Source of the DNA: Haloterrigena alkaliphila | Lineage (GTDB): Archaea; Halobacteriota; Halobacteria; Halobacteriales; Natrialbaceae | Assembly (NCBI RefSeq): GCF_017352155.2 | Contig: NZ_CP071462.1 | Location: 3,038,001-3,102,000, forward strand | Direction: 5' to 3' | Length of the DNA: 64,000 bases | In this document: piece after piece, positions 8,631 through 16,065 of the stretch | Position numbering within the stretch: position 1 is the first letter of the stretch | How the letters are laid out: every line of letters starts with the position of its first letter | Notes under the pieces: model-generated | What the model saw: the letters and a program-made list of their open reading frames with translations, nothing else | Told to the model about the DNA's origin: nothing | Databases searched by the model: none | Program-made: the position numbers and the translations under genes

Positions 8631-8861
8631 ATGAAGAATCTCTATATCGCGATCTTTGCGGCGGAAGGGGTCGCCGCGGGAGTGCTCCTCTATTTAGGAC
8701 TTCGAGAGGTGGTCCGCCATTATTTCGACGTCGCCGATCTGATACCGCAGTTTCCCTACGTGGGCGTCGTGGCGAATCTCGTCGGCCTCTGTGTCGTCCT
8801 CCCGGTGATCGTCTTCGTGACGGTCACGGCCGTGAAGGGCCTCGGACTGGACAAAGCGTGA
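8631..8861 (+). CDS. Small two-helix membrane protein, unknown function
   Basis: The product (76 aa) has two clear hydrophobic segments, residues 4-26 (LYIAIFAAEGVAAGVLLYLG) and residues 46-68 (GVVANLVGLCVVLPVIVFV), joined by a short charged loop (REVVRHYFDVADL). It has no signal-peptidase site, cysteines or catalytic motif. The composition and the ATG start are typical of a genuine small haloarchaeal membrane protein. It lies alone between tRNA-Thr and a gene-free region. I do not recognise the family. Confidence 0.65.
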   Translation: MKNLYIAIFAAEGVAAGVLLYLGLREVVRHYFDVADLIPQFPYVGVVANLVGLCVVLPVIVFVTVTAVKGLGLDKA

Positions 8862-9193
8862 CGGCTGTCCCGATCTGCCGATGAACTGTTCTCCTCGCAC
8901 GGATGATGGGATCGGAGTGTCATCGTTCGACTCGCCACTCGAGCCACGTTTCCCGGTAGACGGAGAGCGACGACTACGGGTGGAGTACGGACGGCTACGA
9001 AAATGCCAGCCGGTACCGGCTGACGGTGGAACGATTGATGATCGTCTGACGAGGGACTGTCTCAGAGTCTGAACCCCCTTCGTGGCAACGACTGGCGTTC
9101 GACCCCCGTCGTTCGAATGAACGTGCCTATGATTGATAGTTCTACTTCCAATGTGTGTTGGTAATCGACCACCGGGCCGGCTTCGAGTCGCCG
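8862..9193. other. Gene-free stretch, 332 bp
   Basis: No supported gene. The only structure I see is a perfect 16-bp palindrome CAGCCGGTACCGGCTG at 9007-9022. The stretch separates two convergent genes (membrane protein on plus, universal stress protein on minus), so the palindrome might end transcription. Confidence 0.5.
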
Positions 9194-9817
9194 TCACGCC
9201 TCGCGTCGCGCGATCCGCGCCTCTCCCGAGAGCGCGTCGACGTGGACGTGGACCGTTCCGCGGTCGCTCTCGAAGGGCACGATCCAGGAGGCGCTGGTCC
9301 GGTGGGGGTCCTCGAGGGCGGTGATCTCGTCGGGGTCGACGCCGTCCTCGCCGGCGAGCGCCTTTCGGGCGATCCGCTCGGCCTCGGCTGAGTCTTCGAT
9401 CCTGATGTCGTCGGTCAGGCGGACCGTCACGACCGGCACGTCGGCCATGCGGACGATCCGCTCGGTGACGCTGCCGACCAGCACGCGATCGAGACCGGTC
9501 CGGCCCTGCGTTCCCATGACAATCATATCGACGCCGTGTTCCGCGGCGTACTCGAGGATTTTCTCGTGGGGAACGCCCTGTTCGACCGCCGTCTCGACGG
9601 GAACCCCCGCGCGTTCGGCCTCGGTCTCGATCCGCTCGACCGCGCGGTAGGCCGCCGGCGTCGCCGCGTCGTTCTGGAGCGTTCCGAAGGGGCCCTCCGG
9701 GACGACCGATAGGGCGTGGATCGTCGCGTCGAACCGCTCCGCGATCGTCACCCCGTGCGTGATCGACTGCCGGGTCCCGTCGCTCCCGTCCGTCGGAATG
9801 AGCACGTCCTGATACAT
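9194..9817 (-). CDS. Universal stress protein, UspA family, with C-terminal extension
   Basis: The product (207 aa) has an N-terminal UspA domain (residues 1-142) that starts MYQDVLIPTDGSDGTRQSI and ends in the ATP-binding signature MGTQGRTGLDRVLVGSVTER (G-x2-G-x9-G-S/T), so nucleotide binding is expected. Residues 145-207 form an extension not found in minimal UspA proteins (it includes SASWIVPFESDRGTVHVHVD); I do not recognise that part. Usp proteins are cytoplasmic stress-response factors. The gene is monocistronic, transcribed towards the gene-free stretch, and diverges from the VOC gene on the other side. Confidence 0.88.
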   Translation of the reverse strand: MYQDVLIPTDGSDGTRQSITHGVTIAERFDATIHALSVVPEGPFGTLQNDAATPAAYRAVERIETEAERAGVPVETAVEQGVPHEKILEYAAEHGVDMIVMGTQGRTGLDRVLVGSVTERIVRMADVPVVTVRLTDDIRIEDSAEAERIARKALAGEDGVDPDEITALEDPHRTSASWIVPFESDRGTVHVHVDALSGEARIARREA

Positions 9818-10010
9818 GGATATCGGACGTAAGGAACACGAACGTATATAGCCTCGAGTCGCGGTTCGGGTGTCTCGAGTCGGCTACTGCGGACTCCATA
9901 GCGCTACTCCGTCTCGAAGCGAACTGGAACTCAAAGCGAATCGGGACTCGAAGCGAATTGGCGGGGCGATCGATGAAACCGCTTATGCCGCCAGTCCGGG
10001 ATGCGAGCGT

Positions 10011-10394
10011 ATGGACATCCAGCACGCCGCGATCCGAGTCTCGGACCTCGAGGCGACCAGGGAGTTCTACGAGGAGGGACTCGGCCTCGAGTACAGTCAG
10101 GATTTCCACACCGACGAAGGCGTCCACAACTACTACGTTACCGGCGACGAACTCGACACCGAACTGCAGTTCGTCCACGACCCCGATTCGGACGCTGGCG
10201 CGCCCGAGCCGACCGGGATCGTCCACCTCGCGCTCCGCGTCGACGACGTCGATGCGGCGGTAGAGCGGGTCGTCGATCGGACGGACTGTCCCGTCGTGCA
10301 GGAACCGACGACGATCGAACCGGCCGACGCTCGGGCAGCCTTCGTCGCGGATCCCGACGGGTACGAAATCGAACTCTTCCGGCCGCTCGAGTAG
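10011..10394 (+). CDS. VOC-fold (glyoxalase/dioxygenase superfamily) protein
   Basis: The product (127 aa) is a single vicinal-oxygen-chelate domain built of two beta-alpha-beta-beta-beta modules. Visible features are IQHAAIRVSDLEATREFYEE at the N-terminus, GIVHLALRVDDVDAAVERV (about residues 68-86) and the closing FVADPDGYEIELFRP. The potential metal ligands are His at the start of module 1, Glu in ELQFVHD, His in VHLAL and Glu in YEIEL, which is the lactoylglutathione lyase-like arrangement. Substrate is not deducible. The ATG at 10011 gives the family start; the longer upstream frame is unsupported. Confidence 0.88.
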   Translation: MDIQHAAIRVSDLEATREFYEEGLGLEYSQDFHTDEGVHNYYVTGDELDTELQFVHDPDSDAGAPEPTGIVHLALRVDDVDAAVERVVDRTDCPVVQEPTTIEPADARAAFVADPDGYEIELFRPLE

Positions 10395-10507
10395 CGAAGC
10401 GCTCGTTCGAGCGGCTCGATCCCGCCACGAATCACAGCCGAAAACTGGCAGCCGTCGCCGTCTTTGATAATCTTTTTGAGGGTACGCGGCAAGGTATCGC
10501 ACGGACT

Positions 10508-12079
10508 ATGACAAATCTTGTCACTAACGTCGCGGAAGCCGTCGAGGAATACGGCGATAACACCGCGATCGGATATCAGGGCTCGGAGACGAGCTACGAG
10601 GAGTTCTGGGGGCAGACGGGTGCGTTCGCGGCCGCGCTCGAGGAGCGCGGACTGGGTACCGACGACCGGGTCGCCATCTATCTGCCGAACGTCCCGCCGT
10701 TCGTGATCGCCTTCCACGGGACGCTTCGCGCCGGTGGGGTCGTCGTGCCGATGAACCCGCAGTACAAGGCCCGCGAGATCGGGCACCTGCTCGGAGACAG
10801 CGAGGCCAAGGTCGTCGTCGCGCTGGCCGACCTCGTTCCCTTCGTCCGGGAGGTACAGGACGAGACGGACGTCGAGCACATCGTCAGCGTCGGCGGCGAC
10901 GCCGAGGGCGCCACCGAGTTCGAGGAATTCCTCGAGCCGGGCGATCCCGACATCGTCGACCGCGAGGACGACGACGACGCCGTCCAGCCGTACACGTCCG
11001 GAACGACGGGACAGCCCAAGGGAGTTCAGCTCACCCACGGCAACCTCGCGTCGAACGCGAACGCGGCGTCGAAACTCATCCCCGACGGCATCCGGCCGGA
11101 CGACAAGTCGCTGGGCGTCCTCCCGCTGTTCCACATCTACGGGATGACCGTCGTGATGAACGCGTCGCTGTTCCACGGCGGCGCCTACTACCCGATGGCC
11201 TCGTGGGACGCACAGGATGCCGTCTCGCTCATCGAGGACGAGGAGCTGACGATCATGCACGGCGTGCCGGCGATGTACAACGACGTCATCAACCAGCCGA
11301 ACGCCGAGGAGTTCGACATGTCCTCGCTGCGCCTCTGTGGCGTCGGCGGTTCGGGCATCCCCGTCGAGGTCTTGCGCCAGTTCGAGGAGCTCTACGAGCC
11401 GAAGATCTACGAGGGGTACGGCCTGACCGAGACCAGCCCGATCACCCACTTCAACAGCCCGATCGAGGGCCGTCGCGTCGGCAGCGTGGGCAAGACCGTC
11501 CCCGGCGTCGACTCGAAGGTCGTCGACGAGGAGTTCAACGAGGTTTCCCCGGTCGAGGAGGGGCCGATCGACGAAGAGGAGGCCGACCTCCGGGAGATCA
11601 CCGGCGAGATCGTCATCGCCGGGCCGAACGTGATGAAGGGCTACTACGGCCTGCCCGAGGCCAACGAGGAGGCCTTCACCGAGGAGGGCGGCCGGCGCTG
11701 GTTCCACACCGGCGACATCGGCTACCAGGACGAGGACGGCTTCTTCTACGTCGTCGACCGCGAGAAGCACATGATCGTCACCGGCGGCTACAACGTTTAC
11801 CCGCGGGAGGTCGAGGAGTTGCTCTTCGAGCACGAGGACGTCGCCGACGCCGCCGTCGCCGGCATCCCCGACGAACGCCGCGGAGAGACCGTCAAGGCGT
11901 TCATCGTCCGGACGCCCGACGGCGACGTGACCGAGGAGGAGATCAAAGAGTACTGTCTGACCAACATGGCGGAGTACAAGCACCCGCGTGAGGTCGAGTT
12001 CGTCGAGGAACTCCCCCGCACGACGACCGGGAAGGTCCAGAAGTTCAAACTCCGAGAGGAAGAAGGGGGTGCCCAATAA
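10508..12079 (+). CDS. Acyl-CoA synthetase (fatty-acid--CoA ligase, ANL superfamily)
   Basis: The enzyme (523 aa) adenylates a carboxylic acid and transfers it to CoA. All core motifs are present: A3 YTSGTTGQPKGVQLTH (about residue 160), A5 YEGYGLTETSP (about 300), A7 WFHTGDIGYQDEDG (about 398), A8 VDREKHMIVTGGYNVYPREV (about 415), and the A10 catalytic lysine in RTTTGKVQKFKL near the C-terminus. Length matches medium/long-chain CoA ligases. The stop and the next ATG overlap by one base (TAATG) with an enoyl-CoA hydratase-family gene, which points to joint use in fatty- or aromatic-acid breakdown. Chain-length preference cannot be read. Confidence 0.92.
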   Translation: MTNLVTNVAEAVEEYGDNTAIGYQGSETSYEEFWGQTGAFAAALEERGLGTDDRVAIYLPNVPPFVIAFHGTLRAGGVVVPMNPQYKAREIGHLLGDSEAKVVVALADLVPFVREVQDETDVEHIVSVGGDAEGATEFEEFLEPGDPDIVDREDDDDAVQPYTSGTTGQPKGVQLTHGNLASNANAASKLIPDGIRPDDKSLGVLPLFHIYGMTVVMNASLFHGGAYYPMASWDAQDAVSLIEDEELTIMHGVPAMYNDVINQPNAEEFDMSSLRLCGVGGSGIPVEVLRQFEELYEPKIYEGYGLTETSPITHFNSPIEGRRVGSVGKTVPGVDSKVVDEEFNEVSPVEEGPIDEEEADLREITGEIVIAGPNVMKGYYGLPEANEEAFTEEGGRRWFHTGDIGYQDEDGFFYVVDREKHMIVTGGYNVYPREVEELLFEHEDVADAAVAGIPDERRGETVKAFIVRTPDGDVTEEEIKEYCLTNMAEYKHPREVEFVEELPRTTTGKVQKFKLREEEGGAQ

Positions 12080-12879
12080 TGGCGCTCGGTGACGCGGTCC
12101 TCCTCGAGATCGAGGACGACGGCCCCGCGACCATCACGCTCAACCAGCCCGATCGCCGCAACGCCCTCTCCGCGGAGATCAGCGACGGCCTCCTCGAGGC
12201 CCTCGAGGAGATCAAAGACAGCGACGCCCGCTGCGTCGTCATCGAGGGCGCGGGCGGGTCGTTCTCCGCCGGCGGCGACATCCAGCGGATGACCGACGCC
12301 CTCGAGGAGGACGTTCCGGCCGACGAGCGGGTGCGCAGCCTCGAGCGCTCGACGAACGACATGATGACCACGCTGGTCGACTACCCGATCCCGACGATCG
12401 CGGCGATCGACGGGGCCGCCGTCGGGGCGGGCGCGAACCTCGCGATCGCCTGCGACGTGCAACTGGCCAGCGACCGGGCCGCCTTCGGCTTCGTCTTCCG
12501 GCAGGTCGGCCTGAGCGTCGACGCGGGGACCTCCTACCTGCTGCCCCGGATCGTCGGCGAGAACGTCGCCAAGGAACTCGTTCTGACCGGCGACATCTTC
12601 GGCGCCGACCGCGCGAAGGACCTCGGCCTGGTCAACCACGTCTACGGCGCCGAGGAGTTCGACGACCAGGTCGACGCGTTCGTCGAGAAGGTCGTCTCCG
12701 GACCGCCGATCGCTCTGCGACACGCCAACCGACTGGTCGGCGAAGGCCTCGAGAAGTCCCTCGACCAAGCCCTGACCGACGAGGCGGTCGCCCAGGGCAT
12801 CGTCTTCGACACGGAAGATCACGCGGAGGGCGTCAACGCCTTCCTCGAGGACCGCGATCCCGAGTTCGAAGGGCGATAA
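12079..12879 (+). CDS. Enoyl-CoA hydratase/isomerase family protein
   Basis: The product (266 aa) is a crotonase-fold protein that binds acyl-CoA thioesters. The oxyanion hole segments are GGSFSAGGDIQRM (about residues 58-70) and DGAAVGAGANLAIACD (about 110). Where classical hydratase has two catalytic Glu residues, this one reads FVFRQVGLSVDAGTSYLLPR: the first Glu is Gln or absent and the second is Asp. That resembles isomerase-type members such as PaaG more than a straightforward hydratase. It overlaps the acyl-CoA ligase stop by one base and so lies in the same transcript. Confidence 0.88.
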   Translation: MALGDAVLLEIEDDGPATITLNQPDRRNALSAEISDGLLEALEEIKDSDARCVVIEGAGGSFSAGGDIQRMTDALEEDVPADERVRSLERSTNDMMTTLVDYPIPTIAAIDGAAVGAGANLAIACDVQLASDRAAFGFVFRQVGLSVDAGTSYLLPRIVGENVAKELVLTGDIFGADRAKDLGLVNHVYGAEEFDDQVDAFVEKVVSGPPIALRHANRLVGEGLEKSLDQALTDEAVAQGIVFDTEDHAEGVNAFLEDRDPEFEGR

Positions 12880-12948
12880 CGGCGTTCCTCGTTTTCGGTT
12901 TGTTCGTGCGTCCGGGACCGGTTTTCGTCGCGATCGATTCTGGGCTCG

Positions 12949-13079
12949 AGTGTTCTGCTCAACGTGGCAACGGGGAGTGGCCACGCCCTCCCCAGCCGAT
13001 TCGCTCAGTCGCTCCGCTCCTTCGCTCATCCCTCGCGCGATTTCGTGCCGCGGCTCACCGCGGCACAGCACGCGCCACC
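12949..13079 (-). repeat. Dispersed repeat, copy A
   Basis: Read on the minus strand this copy contains GCGCGAGGGATGAGCGAA, then GAGCGAATCGGCTGGGGAGG and GTTGCCACG, followed by AGAACACTC. It is an inverted partner of copy B and shares long identical blocks with copy C at 31.6 kb. The ends nearest copy B carry CGCGCCACC. Confidence 0.8.
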
Positions 13080-13154
13080 GATCGATGGTTGGTCAGCCGG
13101 AGATAACCCGAGGATCGTCCGTCCACTCCACTTCGAACCGTGGGCCTGTCGTGG

Positions 13155-13302
13155 GGTGGCGCGCGCTGTCGATCGGGCGAGCGGAAGCGAAGACCGATCG
13201 ACAATACTGCTCGAGGGACGAGTGAGCGACTGCAAGGAGCGAACGAGTCGGTTGGGGAGGGCGTGGCTTCTCCCAGCCGCCAGTATACGCAGAGCACGTC
13301 GG
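13155..13302 (+). repeat. Dispersed repeat, copy B
   Basis: This copy starts GGTGGCGCGCGCTGTCG and includes a GAGGGACGAGTGAGCGA block and GTTGGGGAGGGCGTGGC. It lies head-to-head with copy A, giving an imperfect inverted repeat of about 350 bp with a spacer at 13080-13154. No transposase is present. Confidence 0.75.
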
Positions 13303-13450
13303 TGTTCGACTTCCCTACAACTCCCCTTCTCCTCCTCTCCGGATTTCCATTGAGCCATCCTCTCGAGAGTACGAACGTCCCGAGTCAGTATCGGATCCAG
13401 AGCCAACGCCGCTTCGAACCGACCGCCACGGCCGATCACTCGAGCGTTCT

Positions 13451-14116
13451 TTAGAACAACTCGACGCGGATCCCGTCGGCCTCGAGGTCCGTGGCGAACG
13501 CCTCGGCGTCGGTCTCGATCGGGTCGAAGGTGTCGTAGTGTTCGGGCAGCACGAGGTCCGCCTCGACGCTGCGGGCGAAGTCGGCGGCTTCGCGGCGATC
13601 CATCGTGAAGTGGCCGCCGATCGGCGGCACGAAGACGTCCGCGGTGATCGACTCGTGGTGCTCGAGGAAGTCCGTATCCGAGGCCATGAAGACGGTGGTC
13701 CCGTCGAGCGTCAGCAGGAGGCCGATCACCTCGCCCTCGGCGTGGAACGGCTCGCCGTCCTCGTCGACGTGCTCGCCGTCGGGGTCGTTGTAGGCGGGCA
13801 CCGACCGGACGTCGATCCCCTCGACGGTCGTCTCGCCCTTGTGGGGAAGATCGATCACGTCGGACGCGAGGTCGCTCGTGTCGATGTCCTCGTAGGCGGC
13901 GACGGTGACGTCCGGCCCCGCGACCGCCTCGATCGCCTCCGGATCGTAGTGATCGAAGTCGTCGTGCGTGACGAGGACGACGTCGCCGTCGCCCGGTTCC
14001 CCCTCGAGTTGCTCGCCCCACGGGTCGACGTAGATAACGAGGCCCTCGGGGGTCTCGATACGCTTGCTCGCGTGGCCGAGTCGCTCGAACGTGATCCCCT
14101 CGTAGGTGGCGGACAT
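13451..14116 (-). CDS. MBL-fold metal-dependent hydrolase, UlaG-like
   Basis: The product (221 aa) is a single metallo-beta-lactamase-fold domain of the compact L-ascorbate-6-phosphate-lactonase-like type. The metal motif is VTHDDFDHYDPEAI (about residues 49-62), i.e. H-x-D-x-D-H in place of the usual H-x-H-x-D-H; the later ligands appear as PAYNDPDG, FMASDTDF and LPEHYDTFDP. Similar haloarchaeal and methanogen proteins are annotated only as predicted Zn-dependent hydrolases. It is monocistronic and converges on the repeat region. Substrate unknown. Confidence 0.88.
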   Translation of the reverse strand: MSATYEGITFERLGHASKRIETPEGLVIYVDPWGEQLEGEPGDGDVVLVTHDDFDHYDPEAIEAVAGPDVTVAAYEDIDTSDLASDVIDLPHKGETTVEGIDVRSVPAYNDPDGEHVDEDGEPFHAEGEVIGLLLTLDGTTVFMASDTDFLEHHESITADVFVPPIGGHFTMDRREAADFARSVEADLVLPEHYDTFDPIETDAEAFATDLEADGIRVELF

Positions 14117-14176
14117 GGTCGTCTCGAGCGTACGTCGCGTTCGGTCTTATAGGTCGGCGGCTCCTTCGCCCTCGAG

Positions 14177-15112
14177 TCAGCCGTCCTCGAGCGCGTCGGC
14201 GAGATCGCCGGCGACGGTCGCGATCGCGTCGTGGGCGCGGTCGACGTCGCGGAGCGTCAGGAAGCCGTGAGGCATGGCCTCGTAGTTCTCGTAGCGCGTG
14301 GGGACGCCGTCGCGGACGAGCTGTTCGGCGTAGGCCTTCCCGCCGTCCCGTAGCGGGTCGAAACCGGCGGTGACGACCGTCGCCGGAGCGACGCCGGAGA
14401 CGTCGCAGGCGTTCGTCGGGTCGGCGTAGGGGTTGCGCTCGTCGATCTCGCTCTCGTAGTAGCACTCCCGGAACCACGCCATATCGTCCTCCGCGAGGAC
14501 GATGCCGGCGTGCTCTCTGACCGACGGCTGGTCGGCTTCGATGCCGACGCTCGGATAGACGAGCGCCTGATAGTCGATCTCCGGACCGCCGTGCTCGGCG
14601 GCCATGAGCGCGACGACGGCGGCAAGCGCCCCGCCGGCGGAGTCGCCCGCGACCGCGATCGTCCCGTTCCCGGCGATCGCTTCGGGGTTCGCGGCCGCCC
14701 ACTCGACGGCCGCGGAGGCGTCCTCGACCGCCGCGGGGAAGGGGTCTTCAGGGGCGAGTCGGTAGTCGACGGACAGGACCGCGCAGCCGCTCTCTCGAGT
14801 CAGGTGCCGGCAGAGCCAGTCGTGGGTCTCGATACTCCCCAGGACGTACCCGCCCCCGTGGAAGAAGACGACCGTGGGGTACGGCCCCTTCGCGTCGGGG
14901 AGGTAGAGCCGAACGTCGAGGTCGCCCGCCGGACCGGGGATCGTCCGGTCGATCGTCCGCCCGACGCTCGGGCCGTTTCGGTTCCGCAGTCGCATCACCG
15001 GGCGAGTGAGGAGCCGGAAGAGCTTCAGCCCGTAGCGGTTGTGCGGCATCGGAATCCGCTGCTGGCGCTCGAGCGCGTCCTTGGCCTGCGGATCGATCCT
15101 GTCAGCCTCCAT
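14177..15112 (-). CDS. Alpha/beta hydrolase, hormone-sensitive-lipase-type esterase
   Basis: The product (311 aa) is a serine esterase of the HSL/family IV type. It has the oxyanion-hole motif FFHGGGYVLGS (about residue 83), the nucleophile elbow VAGDSAGGALA (about 155), a catalytic Asp in VTAGFDPLRDGG (about 250) and a His in YEAMPHGFLTL (about 283). No signal peptide is present, so it should act in the cytoplasm on short-chain acyl esters or related xenobiotics. The ATG at 15112 starts MEADRIDPQAKDALERQ, typical of the family; the longer frame is basic and improbable. Confidence 0.9.
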   Translation of the reverse strand: MEADRIDPQAKDALERQQRIPMPHNRYGLKLFRLLTRPVMRLRNRNGPSVGRTIDRTIPGPAGDLDVRLYLPDAKGPYPTVVFFHGGGYVLGSIETHDWLCRHLTRESGCAVLSVDYRLAPEDPFPAAVEDASAAVEWAAANPEAIAGNGTIAVAGDSAGGALAAVVALMAAEHGGPEIDYQALVYPSVGIEADQPSVREHAGIVLAEDDMAWFRECYYESEIDERNPYADPTNACDVSGVAPATVVTAGFDPLRDGGKAYAEQLVRDGVPTRYENYEAMPHGFLTLRDVDRAHDAIATVAGDLADALEDG

Positions 15113-15293
15113 AGCGGACCGTCCGGCGAACTGAACTAAGCTGTTCCGGTCCGGTATCGGCTCCGACGAGGCTGTCTCGAGGCGGGCCCGGTAGCGTGGC
15201 CGCCTGTGAGACGCTACCAATGACTCAGCGTAACTTTCTCACCATATGAAATGACACGTAGTACCTATATTTGAACCAATAGTTCGGACAGAC

Positions 15294-15509
15294 ATGCTTG
15301 GTGGAACCAACGCATCGCTCGAGGCGCTGGGTGCACAGGCAGCGATCCTGGGGGCGTCGCTCGTCCAACTCGTCGTCGGCTGCGCAGTCCTCGTCGGTTC
15401 GGTCTACACGCTCACGCGCGTCGTCGAGAGCGGCGACGAGACGCCCGACGATACCGATGCTCGTGAGGGGGATATCGACCTCGAGGCGCTGGATCCGTCC
15501 GCGCTGTAG
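15294..15509 (+). CDS. Small single-pass membrane protein, unknown function
   Basis: The product (71 aa) has one hydrophobic helix (about residues 12-39, QAAILGASLVQLVVGCAVLV) followed by an acidic tail ending IDLEALDPSAL. The tail would face the cytoplasm if the N-terminus is outside. The ATG at 15294 lies close behind an AT-rich segment (about 15240-15280) that could be its promoter. It converges with tRNA-Lys. Composition is consistent with a genuine haloarchaeal gene; I do not recognise the family. Confidence 0.65.
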   Translation: MLGGTNASLEALGAQAAILGASLVQLVVGCAVLVGSVYTLTRVVESGDETPDDTDAREGDIDLEALDPSAL

Positions 15510-15572
15510 ACGCAGTAACCGGCCCTCCAAGCAGTCTGTTCGTGAGTGTGGCTCAGCGTCGTGGCGGAGAAC

Positions 15573-15819
15573 GCGGGCCGGGCGCGATTTGAACTACGCC
15601 CAGAAATGCTCGCTTCGCTGCGCCTTTCTGGTCTACTTCAAATCCCGCCGGTTCCGATGCTCGCCGCTCGCGGAGTTGCTCGCGGCGAGAAGCGGGCCGG
15701 GCGCGATTTGAACACACGGTCGATCGCTTCCTCGCTCACTCCGTTCGCGAGACTGCGCTCTCCCTGCGTTCAAATCCCGCTAGCCGCTTCGCTCCTCGCG
15801 TAATTGCTCGGAGCAGAAG
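15573..15819 (-). repeat. Two extra copies of the tRNA-Lys 3' end with hairpin linkers
   Basis: The 20-bp sequence GGGCCGGGCGCGATTTGAAC (the 3' end of the tRNA-Lys gene seen on the plus strand) recurs at 15575-15594 and 15694-15713 besides its place in the gene at 15821-15840, at spacings of 119 and 127 bp. Each extra copy is paired with an inverted TTCAAATCCCGC about 45-70 bp away, and the intervening DNA contains AGAAATG...CTTTCT-type and CTCGC-rich hairpins. This is the pattern of repeated attachment sites left by tRNA-targeting integrases, or of a tRNA-3'-end-derived repeat family. No integrase is present. Confidence 0.75.
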
Positions 15820-15893
15820 CGGGCCGGGCGCGATTTGAACACGCGACCGTCTGATTAAGAGTCAGACGCTCTGCCGGACTGAGCTACCGGCCC
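15820..15893 (-). tRNA. tRNA-Lys (anticodon CTT)
   Basis: On the minus strand the gene reads acceptor GGGCCGG/CCGGCCC, D-arm GCTCAGTCCGGCAGAGC, anticodon stem TCTGA/TCAGA around loop CTCTTAA (anticodon CTT), and T-arm with GTTCAAATC. The discriminator is G. No intron and no encoded CCA. Copies of its 3' 20 bp lie downstream. Confidence 0.95.
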
Positions 15894-16065
15894 TGTACCT
15901 GCGAGTTTTCGTCGGTTGGTGAAATACGTTTCCCTTGGCACCCGTTGTGGCAACGCCGGGCACACGTCCGCCAACGAACACCACACGATCCCGCCAGACG
16001 GCGGCGTCTTCGCCCAATAACAATCTTCGGGAGCGTTAAGTGTGGCCGCTCCGACCACACGTGTA

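Larger units (their letters stand above)
12880..13450. other. Gene-free stretch filled by a dispersed inverted repeat
   Basis: About 570 bp between two convergent genes contain two opposed copies of a repeat (12949-13079 and 13155-13302). Open frames in this region carry the low-complexity patterns typical of repeat-derived spurious ORFs. I see no other gene. Confidence 0.75.

Noticed and set aside
9007-9022. Perfect palindrome CAGCCGGTACCGGCTG
   Set aside because: A single 16-bp GC-rich palindrome in a GC-rich genome may be coincidence; no T run or second copy supports terminator or operator status.
8694-10502. Minus-strand frame of about 600 codons over the Usp and VOC region
   Set aside because: Very basic composition, unlike haloarchaeal proteins, and it covers recognised genes on both strands.
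10133-12076. Antisense frame of about 650 codons opposite the acyl-CoA ligase
   Set aside because: Antisense shadow of strongly biased codons; all ANL motifs are on the plus strand.
13026-14702. Minus-strand frame of about 558 codons over the repeat and MBL/esterase genes
   Set aside because: Arg/Gly-rich shadow that ends in the repeat region; it contains repeat-derived peptides with no conserved protein.
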